Source: Methanothermobacter sp.
Lineage (GTDB): Archaea > Methanobacteriota > Methanobacteria > Methanobacteriales > DSM-23052
Direction: 5' to 3'
DNA: 64,000 nucleotides
Assembly (NCBI GenBank): GCA_030055615.1
Contig: JASFYN010000001.1
Location: forward strand, 479,364-543,363
Positions 1-9,180 of this stretch are shown piece by piece (position 1 is the stretch's first letter; each line of letters opens with the position of its first letter). The notes beneath the pieces were generated by a model. It had not been told where the DNA came from and ran no database searches. It saw only the letters and a program-made list of their open reading frames with translations. The position numbers and the translations under genes are program-made.

Positions 1-274
1 CAAGATCCCCTAGGGTGGCCTCTGTAAACAAAAGAGGATCATCTGTGATATTAACTGTGAAATTACCAGTAGCTAGTATATTGGAGAGAGTGTGGCTCCC
101 CTCATAGAGGTATAATACGATCTCCTTGGGACTTTTACATATTACACCAATGGGTGCTGCGTTACCTTCACCTTCAGGATTTAGGGTTGTTACTATAGTC
201 TCATATAATAGGCCCTTTTCCATTTTGAGTGATTTGAGGCTTTCCACTTCTTTGTAATTTTCTATATTTTTCAC
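1..274 (-). CDS. DUF447 family protein, partial (N-terminal part only)
   Basis: The minus strand reads openly from a GTG at 274 to the window edge, giving about 91 residues that begin VKNIENYKEVESLK and include an EGEGNAAPIGV stretch. This matches the N-terminus of the DUF447 family, archaeal proteins with a predicted flavin-reductase-like split barrel and no settled function. The C-terminal part lies outside the window. An AGGTG lies almost against the GTG, so the start is uncertain, but no other in-frame start precedes the upstream gene. It follows the DUF2124 gene by seven bases and is probably co-transcribed with it. Confidence 0.7.
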   Translation of the reverse strand, partial: MKNIENYKEVESLKSLKMEKGLLYETIVTTLNPEGEGNAAPIGVICKSPKEIVLYLYEGSHTLSNILATGNFTVNITDDPLLFTEATLGDL

Positions 275-281
275 CCACCTG

Positions 282-740
282 TTATTTTAACACGAATCCT
301 TCGATGTCAGCATTTATAACACAATCAAAGTCTATTTTCTCGTACCAACCTGCTTTTCTGAACATGTCCATGAAGCAGACGCCGATAACCTTTCCACCTT
401 CTTTTAGGGCCTCGTCTATCAATTTTTTAACATCTTCGATCTTGGCGCCTATCTTTGGCATTGAAAGGCCTCCTAGGAGTATTAGGGCATCCACCTTATA
501 TGGGTTTACGTCTCCTAGTTCAACACCATAATCAGTTAATATGAGTTCTCTAGCCTTCTTAAAGTCTGTGTTTGGAATGAAGATGCTCTTTTTGTCCCTT
601 GCAGCGTATGCAAAAAGTTCTGCGAAGGGTGTGCACACTCCAGGGACGCCAGCATATCCAATTGTCTCAACATCCGCAACTTCTTCCCTGAAAGCCGTTA
701 AATTGCCTTTTATACCTTTAAACTCTTTAACCTTCTCCAT
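282..740 (-). CDS. DUF2124 family protein
   Basis: About 152 residues with an alternating beta/alpha pattern. It has a Gly/Pro/Cys-rich turn near residue 30 (YAGVPGVCTPF) and a hydrophobic strand ending in a cysteine (KVIGVCFMD) near residue 120. This resembles DUF2124, a small Rossmann-like family found in methanogens. I know of no assigned activity. I chose the ATG at 740 over the ATG at 755 because a GGAG lies nine bases before it; the longer form adds five residues. It is divergent from the ThiN gene and shares a short AT-rich promoter region with it. Confidence 0.65.
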   Translation of the reverse strand: MEKVKEFKGIKGNLTAFREEVADVETIGYAGVPGVCTPFAELFAYAARDKKSIFIPNTDFKKARELILTDYGVELGDVNPYKVDALILLGGLSMPKIGAKIEDVKKLIDEALKEGGKVIGVCFMDMFRKAGWYEKIDFDCVINADIEGFVLK

Positions 741-755
741 TATAACCAACTCCAT

Positions 756-812
756 CGCAATTTATATTGTTATAATATATAAGATATATAGGGATAACGC
801 TTTGGGGGTAGA
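756..812. promoter_or_regulatory. Divergent promoter region between DUF2124 and ThiN genes
   Basis: This gap is almost pure A/T around 763-790 and contains overlapping TATA-box-like stretches readable on both strands. It is the only space between two divergent genes, so both promoters must lie here or inside the coding ends. The rightward gene also has a GGGGG ribosome site at 804-808. Start points cannot be fixed from sequence alone. Confidence 0.45.
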
Positions 813-1367
813 TTGATTGGATTAGAAATTGAAAATTTAAAAAAAGCTCTTGAGATGATCACTTCTTCAAGAGGATTTTATAGGCTCATCCCAGAGGTGA
901 GAACGAATATAGTGATGGCGAAGGAAAATGCTAGGACAATTAATGACGTGGCCGGGATCCCGGGGAGGATCACGGTCCACAAAAGAGAAGTCTTTGCATG
1001 CAGAGAACCGGAATATGGGGCTTCTTCACATTTAGCACGTCTCATATTAGAGATAAGAAAATATGATCCCACTCGAAGGAGTGGAATTAATATAAAATAT
1101 GATAAGGCCATCATAGAATTTTGTGAGAGGATGGGCCTTAAAGTTTCATATTATGATAGAAGAAAAGAGCCAATGGAGATCAAAGGAAAAGAAGGCGCAA
1201 CCATACCATGGGGTGTTAAAGTAGCCATTAAGAGGATAGGTATGGTACCTGATGTAATATACCATAAGGGGGATTGGGGAAAAGAGCCCATGATAGTATT
1301 ATTGGCATCTGATGCTATTGAAGCTGCTAGAATGGCTATAAAGATAGGGGAGGAAGTTAGAATATGA
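813..1367 (+). CDS. Stand-alone ThiN-type thiamine-phosphate synthase domain protein
   Basis: The 184-residue product carries the ThiN signature: DVAGIPGRI near residue 45 and [13 protein letters not shown] near residue 70, followed by RSGINIKY. ThiN couples HMP-pyrophosphate and thiazole phosphate to thiamine phosphate in archaea, usually as the C-terminal half of ThiDN. Here it stands alone. The Arg of PGRI and the His of SSHLA are 21 residues apart, the same spacing I recall for the essential Arg/His pair of archaeal ThiDN, so it may be an active enzyme rather than a ThiR-like sensor. The start is TTG behind GGGGG. Its stop overlaps the next start by four bases. Confidence 0.8.
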   Translation: MIGLEIENLKKALEMITSSRGFYRLIPEVRTNIVMAKENARTINDVAGIPGRITVHKREVFACREPEYGASSHLARLILEIRKYDPTRRSGINIKYDKAIIEFCERMGLKVSYYDRRKEPMEIKGKEGATIPWGVKVAIKRIGMVPDVIYHKGDWGKEPMIVLLASDAIEAARMAIKIGEEVRI

Positions 1368-2368
1368 AGTATGATATGTATCATGAAATACTTCAACAAC
1401 CACGATCAATGACGAAAACATTGAAAAGAGAAAAATCTCATATGGATGAAATTTCAGATGAATTAAGGGAATATGATAAAATATACCTTATAGGATGTGG
1501 AAGTTCCCTCTCAACATGCTATTCTGTGCGTGATGCTATTAACATCTGTTATGATATGGATATAAGTATATTCACAGGTTATGAATTTCTTTACCATAAA
1601 AAAATCCAAGATAAAGATTCTATCATCATATTAACTTCACAGTCTGGTGAAACAGCGGATACTCTTGCAGCATTGCGAAAAGCAAAGAAATATAACTTGA
1701 AAACCATAACAATAACCAATGAGCCTACCAGTACTATGGCAAGGGAATCAGATGATGTAATATTGACACATTGTCAGCGGGAGAATGCCATAGTAGCGAC
1801 AAAAACATACATAAACCAGTTACTCTGCCTATATTATATCCTATTTGGAGTCTATGATGATGAATTTTCAAAGAATATACTCAAGGACCTTGAGAAGTTA
1901 CCAAGCGCCATTAATAGGCTTATAAAGGAAACAGAAGAGGAGAACAAGCTTCTTGCATTTGAATTCAAGGATGATGATATGTTTTATTGTATGGGGAGCG
2001 GTCCAAATTATGGTCTCGCCTATAAACTTGCAATGACCATGTTCATGGAAGGAGCGCTTAAACATGCCTGTCCGCTTTATTCAGGAGAATTTAGACATGG
2101 ATTGATTGAAAAAGTTGAAGATGGTGTCCCAATAGTATTCCTAGAGGCCGACCTTCCGGGTGATGTTCTAACGAGGAAATCTATTGAATTCTGCGAGAAA
2201 ATCAATGCAAAGAATATAATCTTTTCAATGAAGGATTACAGTAACCTTAACAGTCTATTATCACCCTTTATATTGGTCATACCACTTGAATGGTTCATCT
2301 ATTATCTAGCATCTTATAACAACAAGGATCCTGGGAGCACAAGACATATTGGGAAAGTGAGATACTAA
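1364..2368 (+). CDS. SIS-domain sugar-phosphate isomerase/aminotransferase-like protein
   Basis: A 334-residue protein with two SIS domains, resembling the isomerase half of glucosamine-6-phosphate synthase but lacking the glutaminase domain. Sugar-phosphate binding motifs are GCGSS at 44-48 and SQSGET at 92-97. The second domain includes [15 protein letters not shown] and an ELRHG-like EFRHG segment. Proteins of this type isomerise or deaminate amino-sugar phosphates; the substrate cannot be told from sequence. It overlaps the ThiN gene by ATGA and is translationally coupled to it, though no metabolic link is obvious. Confidence 0.75.
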   Translation: MKYDMYHEILQQPRSMTKTLKREKSHMDEISDELREYDKIYLIGCGSSLSTCYSVRDAINICYDMDISIFTGYEFLYHKKIQDKDSIIILTSQSGETADTLAALRKAKKYNLKTITITNEPTSTMARESDDVILTHCQRENAIVATKTYINQLLCLYYILFGVYDDEFSKNILKDLEKLPSAINRLIKETEEENKLLAFEFKDDDMFYCMGSGPNYGLAYKLAMTMFMEGALKHACPLYSGEFRHGLIEKVEDGVPIVFLEADLPGDVLTRKSIEFCEKINAKNIIFSMKDYSNLNSLLSPFILVIPLEWFIYYLASYNNKDPGSTRHIGKVRY

Positions 2369-2395
2369 GAGGATATGAAATAGGAAAAATGGGTT

Positions 2396-2863
2396 TTATT
2401 CTACTTTGAGGGTGTGTTTCTTTTTAACTTCCACCTTTGGAAGTTCTACTGTTAGAACACCATCTTTGAATGTTGCTTTAGCCTCATCCACTTTTATCTT
2501 AGTTGGTAATTTCAGTTCTCTCCTTGCTTCACCATATCGGCGCTCTTTTTTCACGTAATTGGCTTCCTCCACTTCTATTTCTTCCTTGAAATCTGCTGTT
2601 ATGGTAATACTGTCCTCCGTTAATTCTATATTTATGTCCTCCTTTTTAACCCCTGGAAGATCTGTTTTTATAATAAGTTTATCATCGGTTTCTATAAGGT
2701 CAAGGGTTGGTTTCTCTGGTAGAGCTTCTGTATACTCTGATATTTTCTTTTCAAATTCTTTTTGCATTTCTCTCATATTCTTTATCATATCTTCTATCAT
2801 CTTTTCAGCCATTAATCTTCTTTTTTCCAACATGCTGAAAGGCTTTTCTAGTTTTTTTCTCAT
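2396..2863 (-). CDS. Small heat shock protein, Hsp20/alpha-crystallin family
   Basis: A 155-residue protein. A charged Met-rich N-terminal arm is followed by an alpha-crystallin domain at about residues 50-145, including LPGVKKEDINIEL and the GVLTVELPK signature. It holds unfolded proteins under heat stress as a cytoplasmic oligomer. The start at 2863 has a strong GGAGGG five bases upstream, so the long N-terminus looks real. This means the gene overlaps the 3' end of the upstream GTPase gene by 59 bases. A shorter start at codon 11 would still overlap. The gene converges with the SIS gene. Confidence 0.9.
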   Translation of the reverse strand: MRKKLEKPFSMLEKRRLMAEKMIEDMIKNMREMQKEFEKKISEYTEALPEKPTLDLIETDDKLIIKTDLPGVKKEDINIELTEDSITITADFKEEIEVEEANYVKKERRYGEARRELKLPTKIKVDEAKATFKDGVLTVELPKVEVKKKHTLKVE

Positions 2864-3848
2864 GCAAACCCTCCAATCTTTTTATTAAGCTAGAGACCCC
2901 CTCATCTTCTAATGCAGAGATTAGTATAGGATCCTCAACCTTTATAGTATATTTTTTGATATACTTAATATTTTCTATGAGGTCCATCTTGTTAAACACA
3001 CAGATAAATGGTATCCTGAATATCTTTTTTAAGTCCTTGAAAAGATTATATTGACTCTCCATAGGATAACCGCAAGTTTCAGAGGCGTCAAAAATGAATA
3101 ATATGATGTCAGCCAAATTTTCCAAGGCGACCATAGCCTTTAATTCTATGTTGTTCATTTCATCGATTGGACGATCTAAAAGTCCTGGAGTATCTATGAT
3201 TTGGATTTTGTTCCATTTCATCTCAAGGTAGCCTATTTGGAGCCCTTTTGTGGTGAAGGGATACTCTGCAACTTTTGGCTTGGCACCGGTTAATCTTCGC
3301 AATATTGTTGATTTCCCAACATTTGGGAATCCAGCGATAACAACAGTGAAGGCATTAAAATCTACTGTGGGCATGTTTTTTAACTTGTTCCTCGTAAAAT
3401 CCAAGAAATCTAAGTCGTCCCCAATTTTTTTTATAACAGATGATATTCTACCATATGCCTCTCTCCTGATAGATGATGCTAAAGAGGGCCTTGATTTCCT
3501 TATACGCTTCCTGTATTCCCTTTCAAGTTGGCTGATTATGCTAGCGGCCCAGTTAATAGCCCCTAATGATTTTTTCAATGGATCTATCCCTACTGTTACG
3601 TCAATGTAATCTTGGTAGAATTCTGGCAAGCTTTCAATATCTGGTGTGCGTTCTATTATTAATTTTAATTTGTCTTTGATGATGTTACAAGCTGTTTGGA
3701 TCCTTATAATCTCTATCGTCTTAGCCTTTTTTTGACTTGGTATTCTTGAGGTGCGAGCGGCTGATGCGGCTTTCCTAGCCCTACTAAATGCTTTGTTTAA
3801 GAGTTCTTCACTCGTTGGGATTGGTGGTAGTCTCATGGCCTTTTTCAC
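2805..3848 (-). CDS. NOG1/Obg-family GTP-binding protein
   Basis: A 347-residue GTPase with a helical NOG1-type N-terminal domain (residues 1-160) followed by a G domain: GFPNVGKS at 173-180, DTPG at 219-222 and NKMD at 286-289. NOG1-type GTPases act in large ribosomal subunit assembly. The GTG start overlaps the AMMECR1 stop (GTGA); an ATG twelve bases in is an alternative. The last twenty or so residues are very basic and lie wholly in the overlap with the Hsp20 gene. They may be an extension gained by loss of an earlier stop. Confidence 0.85.
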   Translation of the reverse strand: MKKAMRLPPIPTSEELLNKAFSRARKAASAARTSRIPSQKKAKTIEIIRIQTACNIIKDKLKLIIERTPDIESLPEFYQDYIDVTVGIDPLKKSLGAINWAASIISQLEREYRKRIRKSRPSLASSIRREAYGRISSVIKKIGDDLDFLDFTRNKLKNMPTVDFNAFTVVIAGFPNVGKSTILRRLTGAKPKVAEYPFTTKGLQIGYLEMKWNKIQIIDTPGLLDRPIDEMNNIELKAMVALENLADIILFIFDASETCGYPMESQYNLFKDLKKIFRIPFICVFNKMDLIENIKYIKKYTIKVEDPILISALEDEGVSSLIKRLEGLHEKKTRKAFQHVGKKKING

Positions 3849-4414
3849 TTTGATCCTTTTTCTTGGAATATCTGGGCCTGGAATTTGTAGACTTTTGTGT
3901 CCTGGTCATACCAACAGTCTGGGGGTAGGCCCGCCTTTAGGCATGTATTGCAGAGGAATTCTTCTTCGTCAAAATTCCACTCGACGGCGACTTGGGGTAA
4001 TAATAGGCCTTTATAGGGTCCTTTTTCGATGATGAGTCCATCCACTCCCACTTTTATCCTCTTGGGGTATTCTCTTGGATCCTCTACTTTTATGGGTTCT
4101 GGTTTTGTGAGTACACTCACTTCTATTTGAATTTCTTCGAGTTCTTCCACTGTTACTGGGGGAAACCTCGGGTCTGATGTTGCTGATGCCACAGCAGCTT
4201 CTATAACACCCTTTATTAAAGGTTTTATCGGCTCTGGGAACCCTATACATCCTCTAAGATCTCCATTTTTATTTAATGTTACGAACACTCCCATCTTCTC
4301 TTTTAAATGGGACGGAACCCTTGGGGGGTCTATTATCTTACCCTTTTTTAGGTATGTTTTTATGGCTTTTCTAGCAATTTTTATGAGCAGTCTGCCATCT
4401 TCTTTTGAAAGCAT
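3845..4414 (-). CDS. AMMECR1 family protein
   Basis: A 189-residue protein of the AMMECR1/TIGR00296 family, recognised by the nearly invariant LRGCIG at residues 53-58 and by SDPRFPPV and LPQVAVEWNF further on. The family is widespread in archaea and eukaryotes. Its biochemical role is unsettled; it sits near radical SAM and MEMO genes in other genomes. The ATG at 4414 has GGTGAT seven bases upstream. It overlaps the GTPase gene start by four bases, so AMMECR1, GTPase and Hsp20 form one minus-strand run. Confidence 0.85.
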   Translation of the reverse strand: MLSKEDGRLLIKIARKAIKTYLKKGKIIDPPRVPSHLKEKMGVFVTLNKNGDLRGCIGFPEPIKPLIKGVIEAAVASATSDPRFPPVTVEELEEIQIEVSVLTKPEPIKVEDPREYPKRIKVGVDGLIIEKGPYKGLLLPQVAVEWNFDEEEFLCNTCLKAGLPPDCWYDQDTKVYKFQAQIFQEKGSK

Positions 4415-4433
4415 CTATTATCACCTTAAATTT

Positions 4434-5795
4434 TTATCCGCTCCCACCCACCATCACTTCTCTAAGTCGTAGGTGAGGTCCACCATCACCTACAGGTACT
4501 GTTTGTCCTGCTTTCCCACAAAATCCAATATTCATTTTGAAATCTGACCCTATGGCATCGACCTTTTTAAGGGTTTCTGTGATATCCCCTGATAATGAAA
4601 CATCTCTAAGGGGTTCCTTTATCTCACCATCTTTTATTAGGAAGGATTCAGCTGCATTGAACTGAAATATTCCCTTGCCTGTGTCCACTTGTCCTCCCCG
4701 AGAACCTTTAAGGTATATCCCATATTCAATGTCTTCAATCATCTCCTCGAAATTCCAGTCACCAGGTTCTATGTAGGTGTTGCTCATTCTTACAATAGGG
4801 TTTTCGCTTATAATTGAACGTGCATTACCTGTCGGTTCAAGGCCTAGTTTCTGGGCTGTCTCCCTTGATGTTAAATATGATTTTAGGATACCTTTCTCCA
4901 CGAGTATTGTGGGTGATGCTTTCACGCCTTCTGCATCATAATGGTAGTGTCCAAAGGCGTCTATTGTGGGATCATCTACTATTGTAACATTCTTTGATCC
5001 TATTCTTTCACCGATACGATCTTTGAGTATTGAATCATCTTGGAGCACGAGGTCCGCCTCTGTTGCATGCCCCAATGCTTCATGTATAAGGACTCCTGTA
5101 AGTTTAGGGTCTGTTAAGATAGTGAATTTACCTGAAGGTGGACTGTGGGCTGATAATAATCTAACAGCTTTTTCGCTGGTTTCTCTACCTAGCCTTTCAA
5201 GATCTTCTTCTTCAAGTATCTCGAAACCATGGCAACCTCCAATATTATCATGTCCCATTTGAATTTGCAAGCCATCAGAAGCTACTGTATTTAAGAACAG
5301 GGCTACCCTCACTTCCTCTGATTCTATAGATGATCCCTCAGAATTGAAGAAAATAGTTTTTGTTTCACTATCCACGTAATTTATAGTGGTACTTATAATC
5401 TTGTCTATGGAGGCTGCGCCATGTAATTCTAGAAGTGTTCTTTTTTTATCCTCGATTGACACAGTAGAGGGTGGTATTTTAGCTTTAGAGCCTATTCTGT
5501 CAACTATCGGTGGATATGATGCCATTTCAGCATCCCCACCCACCCTCTCGGATAATTTGAGGGCTTTTTCAGCTATTTCATCAATCTTTGACGGATTAGA
5601 AGTATAAGCCAAGCCCCATGAGCCTTTATTAAGAACCCTGACACGTATACCCGTGTCATGGCCTGTTTTAATCTCCTGTATTTTACCATCCTTCATGAGA
5701 AGGGAATTGCTAAATGATTCTCCCATTCTTATATCGGCATAATCGGCTTTCTCTACAAGCCAATGAATTGTCTTCTCAAAGACATTAGTGTCCAA
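4434..5795 (-). CDS. TldD/PmbA-family metallopeptidase (TldD type)
   Basis: About 453 residues from a TTG at 5795, preceded by GAGGTTG at good spacing. The open frame extends further upstream but without family similarity. The TldD signature HEALGH at 238-243 supplies the zinc ligands and is followed by ATEADLV. The C-terminus has the Gly-rich CGKAGQTVPVGDGGP typical of TldD. In bacteria TldD/TldE process peptides such as microcin B17; in archaea the substrates are unknown. No PmbA/TldE partner is in this window. It lies 20 bases upstream of AMMECR1. Confidence 0.87.
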   Translation of the reverse strand: MDTNVFEKTIHWLVEKADYADIRMGESFSNSLLMKDGKIQEIKTGHDTGIRVRVLNKGSWGLAYTSNPSKIDEIAEKALKLSERVGGDAEMASYPPIVDRIGSKAKIPPSTVSIEDKKRTLLELHGAASIDKIISTTINYVDSETKTIFFNSEGSSIESEEVRVALFLNTVASDGLQIQMGHDNIGGCHGFEILEEEDLERLGRETSEKAVRLLSAHSPPSGKFTILTDPKLTGVLIHEALGHATEADLVLQDDSILKDRIGERIGSKNVTIVDDPTIDAFGHYHYDAEGVKASPTILVEKGILKSYLTSRETAQKLGLEPTGNARSIISENPIVRMSNTYIEPGDWNFEEMIEDIEYGIYLKGSRGGQVDTGKGIFQFNAAESFLIKDGEIKEPLRDVSLSGDITETLKKVDAIGSDFKMNIGFCGKAGQTVPVGDGGPHLRLREVMVGGSG

Positions 5796-5969
5796 TTTTA
5801 TCAACCTCTTAGATGTTCTTTTACTCTCCCAGGAAGATTTTGGGACAGTGAGACAATTTTGGGAGCTTTTAAATTCTCTAATCCTGAAACAAGACATTTA
5901 AAAAATTCTTGAAAGTTTTGTTATTTTGTATTAGGGGCCTCCTAGTTGCTTATTAGAGTGGGATGGGTG

Positions 5970-6034
5970 GATAATTTTTATAGGACTAATTATATAATTA
6001 CACAGACATAAACCCTATCTTTTTGGGGGATGTG
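5970..6034 (+). promoter_or_regulatory. Promoter and ribosome site of the homocysteine operon
   Basis: An AT-rich stretch with TATATAATTA near 5990-6000 stands about 40 bases before the TTG start at 6040. It is followed by GGGGGATGTGAT at about 6025-6034, a near-ideal archaeal ribosome site that decides the TTG start. The rest of the gap back to 5796 has no other recognisable signal. Confidence 0.5.
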
Positions 6035-6039
6035 ATATT

Positions 6040-7590
6040 TTGAAGACCATCAATGAGATAAATCAGAAGATCAAGGATGGGGATGCTGTTGTGGTCACAG
6101 CATCTGAAATGACAGAGATAGTGGCTGAAAACGGGCCTAAGGAGGCTGCCCGTGAAGTAGATGTTGTAACAACCGGTACATTCGGTGCTATGTGTTCATC
6201 GGGGGCTTTTTTAAATTTTGGACATTCTGATCCCCCTATTAAAATGGCTAGAACCTATCTTAATGGTGTTGAACTTTACTCCGGTCTTGCGGCGGTGGAC
6301 GCATATATAGGCGCGGCACAGCCTAACAAGGACCCAGAACTTGGATTGGATTATGGTGGGGCGCATGTCATAGAAGATCTTATAAAAGGTGAAGAAATAG
6401 AGTTGGTCGCTGAAGCATATGGAACAGACTGTTACCCACTAAAGCATGTTGAAACCTTGATAACCTTGGATAAACTCAACCAGGCTATAATGGTTAATCC
6501 GCGTAATTGTTATCAGAATTATGCTGTTGCAGTTAATTCCACTGATGAGACACTATATACTTATATGGGCACACTTTTACCCAATTATGGTAATGTAACC
6601 TATTCAAGTGCAGGGGAACTCAGCCCACTTATAAACGACCCTTACTTCCAGACCATCGGCTTCGGTACAAAGGTTTTCTTATGCGGAGCAGAAGGTTATA
6701 TTGTCGGTGAAGGCACACAACATTCAACTGATGTCGAAAGAAGGCATGGTGTACCCACAACCTCTGCAGGTACATTAATGTTAAAGGGTGACATGAAAAA
6801 GATGAACCCGGAATTTTTAAGGGCGGCTACAATGCCAAAATATGGGCCAACCCTCTATGTTGGAGTTGGCATACCCATACCCGTACTTAACGAGGATATA
6901 GCAGCATCTACAGGTATCAGTGACGAGGATATCACATGTAAGGTTGTTGATTATGGTGTGCCACGCAGAGAAAGGCCAGTAGTTAAGGAAACTAATTATA
7001 AAGAGCTTAAGAGTGGTAAAATCGAGATAAATGGCATGGAAGTTCCGACTTCTCCATTATCATCATTGAAAAAGGCCAGGATAATAGCAGAAGAACTTAA
7101 AAAGTTAATAGAAAAAAGCGAATTCCTACTTACATCCCCAATTTATAGGCTACCATCAAGAGGTTATACTCTAAGGCCCCTTGAAATCAGAAAACCATCG
7201 ATACTAGTGCGGGAATTAGAAAGTAAACCGGTGATAGTCACACACCCGGATGAGAATATCAAGGAAGTTGCAAGAAAACTTGTTGAAAACAATATTAACC
7301 ACATTCCTGTCGTTGACGAAGAAGGGATACTCCAAGGGATCGTGACATCATGGGATATAGCTGATGCAGTTGCAAAGGGTAAAACCAGCCTCCAAGATGT
7401 TATGACGAAGAAGGTTATAATCGCCAGGGAAGACGAACCCGTAGAAGTGGTTGCACGTAGAATAGATAAATATGATATTTCTGGGTTGCCAATAGTTGAT
7501 TCAGATAACAAGGTCAAAGGTATTATAACAGCGGAGGACATATCAAGGCTCGTGGGGAAGAAGATGGATAGAGGGGGAGAATCCATATGA
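6040..7590 (+). CDS. L-aspartate semialdehyde sulfurtransferase (DUF39) with CBS domains
   Basis: A 516-residue protein: a DUF39 domain over about residues 1-370 and a pair of CBS domains over about 395-510. DUF39 proteins, with their ferredoxin-like partner, convert aspartate semialdehyde and sulfide to homocysteine in methanogens (the MA1821/MA1822 system). Conserved cysteines include Cys52 (GAMCSSG) and Cys131 (GTDCYPLKH), the latter at the position I recall for the proposed sulfur carrier. The CBS pair suggests nucleotide sensing. The start is TTG with a strong ribosome site. It overlaps the iron-sulfur subunit gene by four bases. Confidence 0.88.
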   Translation: MKTINEINQKIKDGDAVVVTASEMTEIVAENGPKEAAREVDVVTTGTFGAMCSSGAFLNFGHSDPPIKMARTYLNGVELYSGLAAVDAYIGAAQPNKDPELGLDYGGAHVIEDLIKGEEIELVAEAYGTDCYPLKHVETLITLDKLNQAIMVNPRNCYQNYAVAVNSTDETLYTYMGTLLPNYGNVTYSSAGELSPLINDPYFQTIGFGTKVFLCGAEGYIVGEGTQHSTDVERRHGVPTTSAGTLMLKGDMKKMNPEFLRAATMPKYGPTLYVGVGIPIPVLNEDIAASTGISDEDITCKVVDYGVPRRERPVVKETNYKELKSGKIEINGMEVPTSPLSSLKKARIIAEELKKLIEKSEFLLTSPIYRLPSRGYTLRPLEIRKPSILVRELESKPVIVTHPDENIKEVARKLVENNINHIPVVDEEGILQGIVTSWDIADAVAKGKTSLQDVMTKKVIIAREDEPVEVVARRIDKYDISGLPIVDSDNKVKGIITAEDISRLVGKKMDRGGESI

Positions 7591-7973
7591 AAGCATGGCT
7601 AAGATTCCTTCCAAGCATCATAGGCAAGGCCATAATATCAGAGACAATAAAGAAATATGATATCGAATTCAACATACTAAGAGCGCATATAACACCCCGT
7701 GGGGGCAAAATGCTAGTTGAAATAAGCGGCCCCGAAGAAAAGGAGAGTATAAAGTTTATAGAGGAGCAAGGTATAGAAGTAAACCCTATAATAAAAGTTG
7801 TTAAAAAGGATAAGGATAAATGCATAGATTGTGGAGCGTGCATATCACTTTGCCCAGTTAAAGCCATTAACATGGAAGAAGATTGGACAGTGGAAATAGA
7901 TGACCAGATTTGTATAGGTTGTGGTTTTTGCGCTAAATCTTGTCCTACAAAATCAATAATCTTGTTTGAATAA
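7587..7973 (+). CDS. Aspartate semialdehyde sulfurtransferase iron-sulfur subunit (NIL plus 2x[4Fe-4S])
   Basis: A 128-residue protein. An N-terminal NIL-type domain (residues 1-70) is followed by two ferredoxin motifs, [12 protein letters not shown] and [12 protein letters not shown], each binding a [4Fe-4S] cluster. This is the layout of the MA1822-type partner of DUF39, thought to deliver electrons to reduce the persulfide on the sulfurtransferase. The ATGA overlap with the upstream gene strongly supports a two-subunit enzyme. Confidence 0.88.
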   Translation: MKAWLRFLPSIIGKAIISETIKKYDIEFNILRAHITPRGGKMLVEISGPEEKESIKFIEEQGIEVNPIIKVVKKDKDKCIDCGACISLCPVKAINMEEDWTVEIDDQICIGCGFCAKSCPTKSIILFE

Positions 7974-7982
7974 AGTGGTTTT

Positions 7983-9173
7983 ATGGTTATAGTCATAGGT
8001 TCAGGGGCTGGTGGCGCCACTATCGCAAGGGAACTTGCAAAAAATAACACTGAAGTGACTATCATAGAGAAAGGCCCCCTCGTACCATCAAAGCATGCAT
8101 TCAAATGTTATGATCCACCACCCCAAGGCGTGGACCTTCTTAAAACTTCATGCGTAGGCGGTTCCACCCTTGTAGCGGCTGGAAACGCCATTAGAGTCCT
8201 TGAGGATGATCTAAAGGATTACGGTATAAATATTACAAAAGAACTTGACGAGATAGAAAAAGAACTTAAGGTAAAACCACTCCCAACGACACATATAGGT
8301 GATGGTACAAAGCTTATAATGGAAAGTGCACATTCACTTGGCCTGCCCATAAGGAGGATGCCAAAATTCATAAACCCTAAAAAGTGTAAACCTTGTGGAA
8401 AATGCGCCTTCGGGTGTCCAAGGGATGCTAAATGGTCCGCGAAGGAATTCATAGAGGACGCCACAAAGTGGGGTGCTGAACTCATCCAAGAAACTGAAGT
8501 TAAGAACCTTATCATAGAAAATAATAGGATAAGGGGTGTTAAAACCTCGGACGGACCATTGTATGATGAAATTGTGATACTATCCGCGGGGGCGGTTGGA
8601 ACACCAAGACTGCTCCTAAGATCGGGTATAAACGCAGGAGAAACATTCTTCATGGACACTTTCATAACAGTAGGGGGCATATTAGAGGATATACGATTCA
8701 ATGAGGAAGTTCAGATGAATGCCATAATTGAAATGGAAAATTTCATATTAGCACCACATTTTGCCAGCCTCATCGCAAAAGAACTCAAAAGAGAAGGATA
8801 CAAGGAAAAGGATATCATAGGATTAATGGTTAAAATCGCCGATGAGAATAATGGGAAAGTTAAATTGGATGAGATCACAAAAGAAAACACCCTAAATGAT
8901 ATAAAGTTGCTTACAAGGGGATCGGCCATTGCAGGTTCCATACTTTCAAATATTGGTGTGGAAACATCCACTATAGTTTCAACGCATCCGAGAGGCGCGC
9001 ATCCAGGGGGAACTGCTCCCATAGGTAAAGTAGTAGATGAAAACCTTGAAACAAGTATAAAAGGACTTTATATTGCAGATGCAAGTGTGCTCCCGAGGGC
9101 CCCGGGCGCCCCACCTATCCTCACCATCATGGCCCTTGCACTTAGGCTCGCTAAACACATACTAAAAGGATGA
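7983..9173 (+). CDS. GMC-like FAD-dependent oxidoreductase with a cysteine cluster
   Basis: A 396-residue flavoprotein. The N-terminus has the dinucleotide fold GSGAGGATIARELA. The C-terminus has the GMC pattern HPRGAHPGGTAPIG and LYIADASVLPRAPGAPP. In the middle, near residue 138, is a CKPCGKCAFGCP motif that could hold an iron-sulfur cluster. Its substrate is unknown. It starts ten bases after the sulfurtransferase iron-sulfur subunit and is probably in the same operon, hinting at a redox role in sulfur or homocysteine metabolism, but that is inference. GMC enzymes are uncommon in strict hydrogenotrophic methanogens. Confidence 0.75.
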   Translation: MVIVIGSGAGGATIARELAKNNTEVTIIEKGPLVPSKHAFKCYDPPPQGVDLLKTSCVGGSTLVAAGNAIRVLEDDLKDYGINITKELDEIEKELKVKPLPTTHIGDGTKLIMESAHSLGLPIRRMPKFINPKKCKPCGKCAFGCPRDAKWSAKEFIEDATKWGAELIQETEVKNLIIENNRIRGVKTSDGPLYDEIVILSAGAVGTPRLLLRSGINAGETFFMDTFITVGGILEDIRFNEEVQMNAIIEMENFILAPHFASLIAKELKREGYKEKDIIGLMVKIADENNGKVKLDEITKENTLNDIKLLTRGSAIAGSILSNIGVETSTIVSTHPRGAHPGGTAPIGKVVDENLETSIKGLYIADASVLPRAPGAPPILTIMALALRLAKHILKG

Positions 9174-9180
9174 ATTTTGC

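Noticed and set aside
7523..8104. 193-codon antisense frame opposite the sulfurtransferase subunit and flavoprotein
   Set aside because: Covers the ferredoxin motifs and FAD site of well-supported genes on the other strand.
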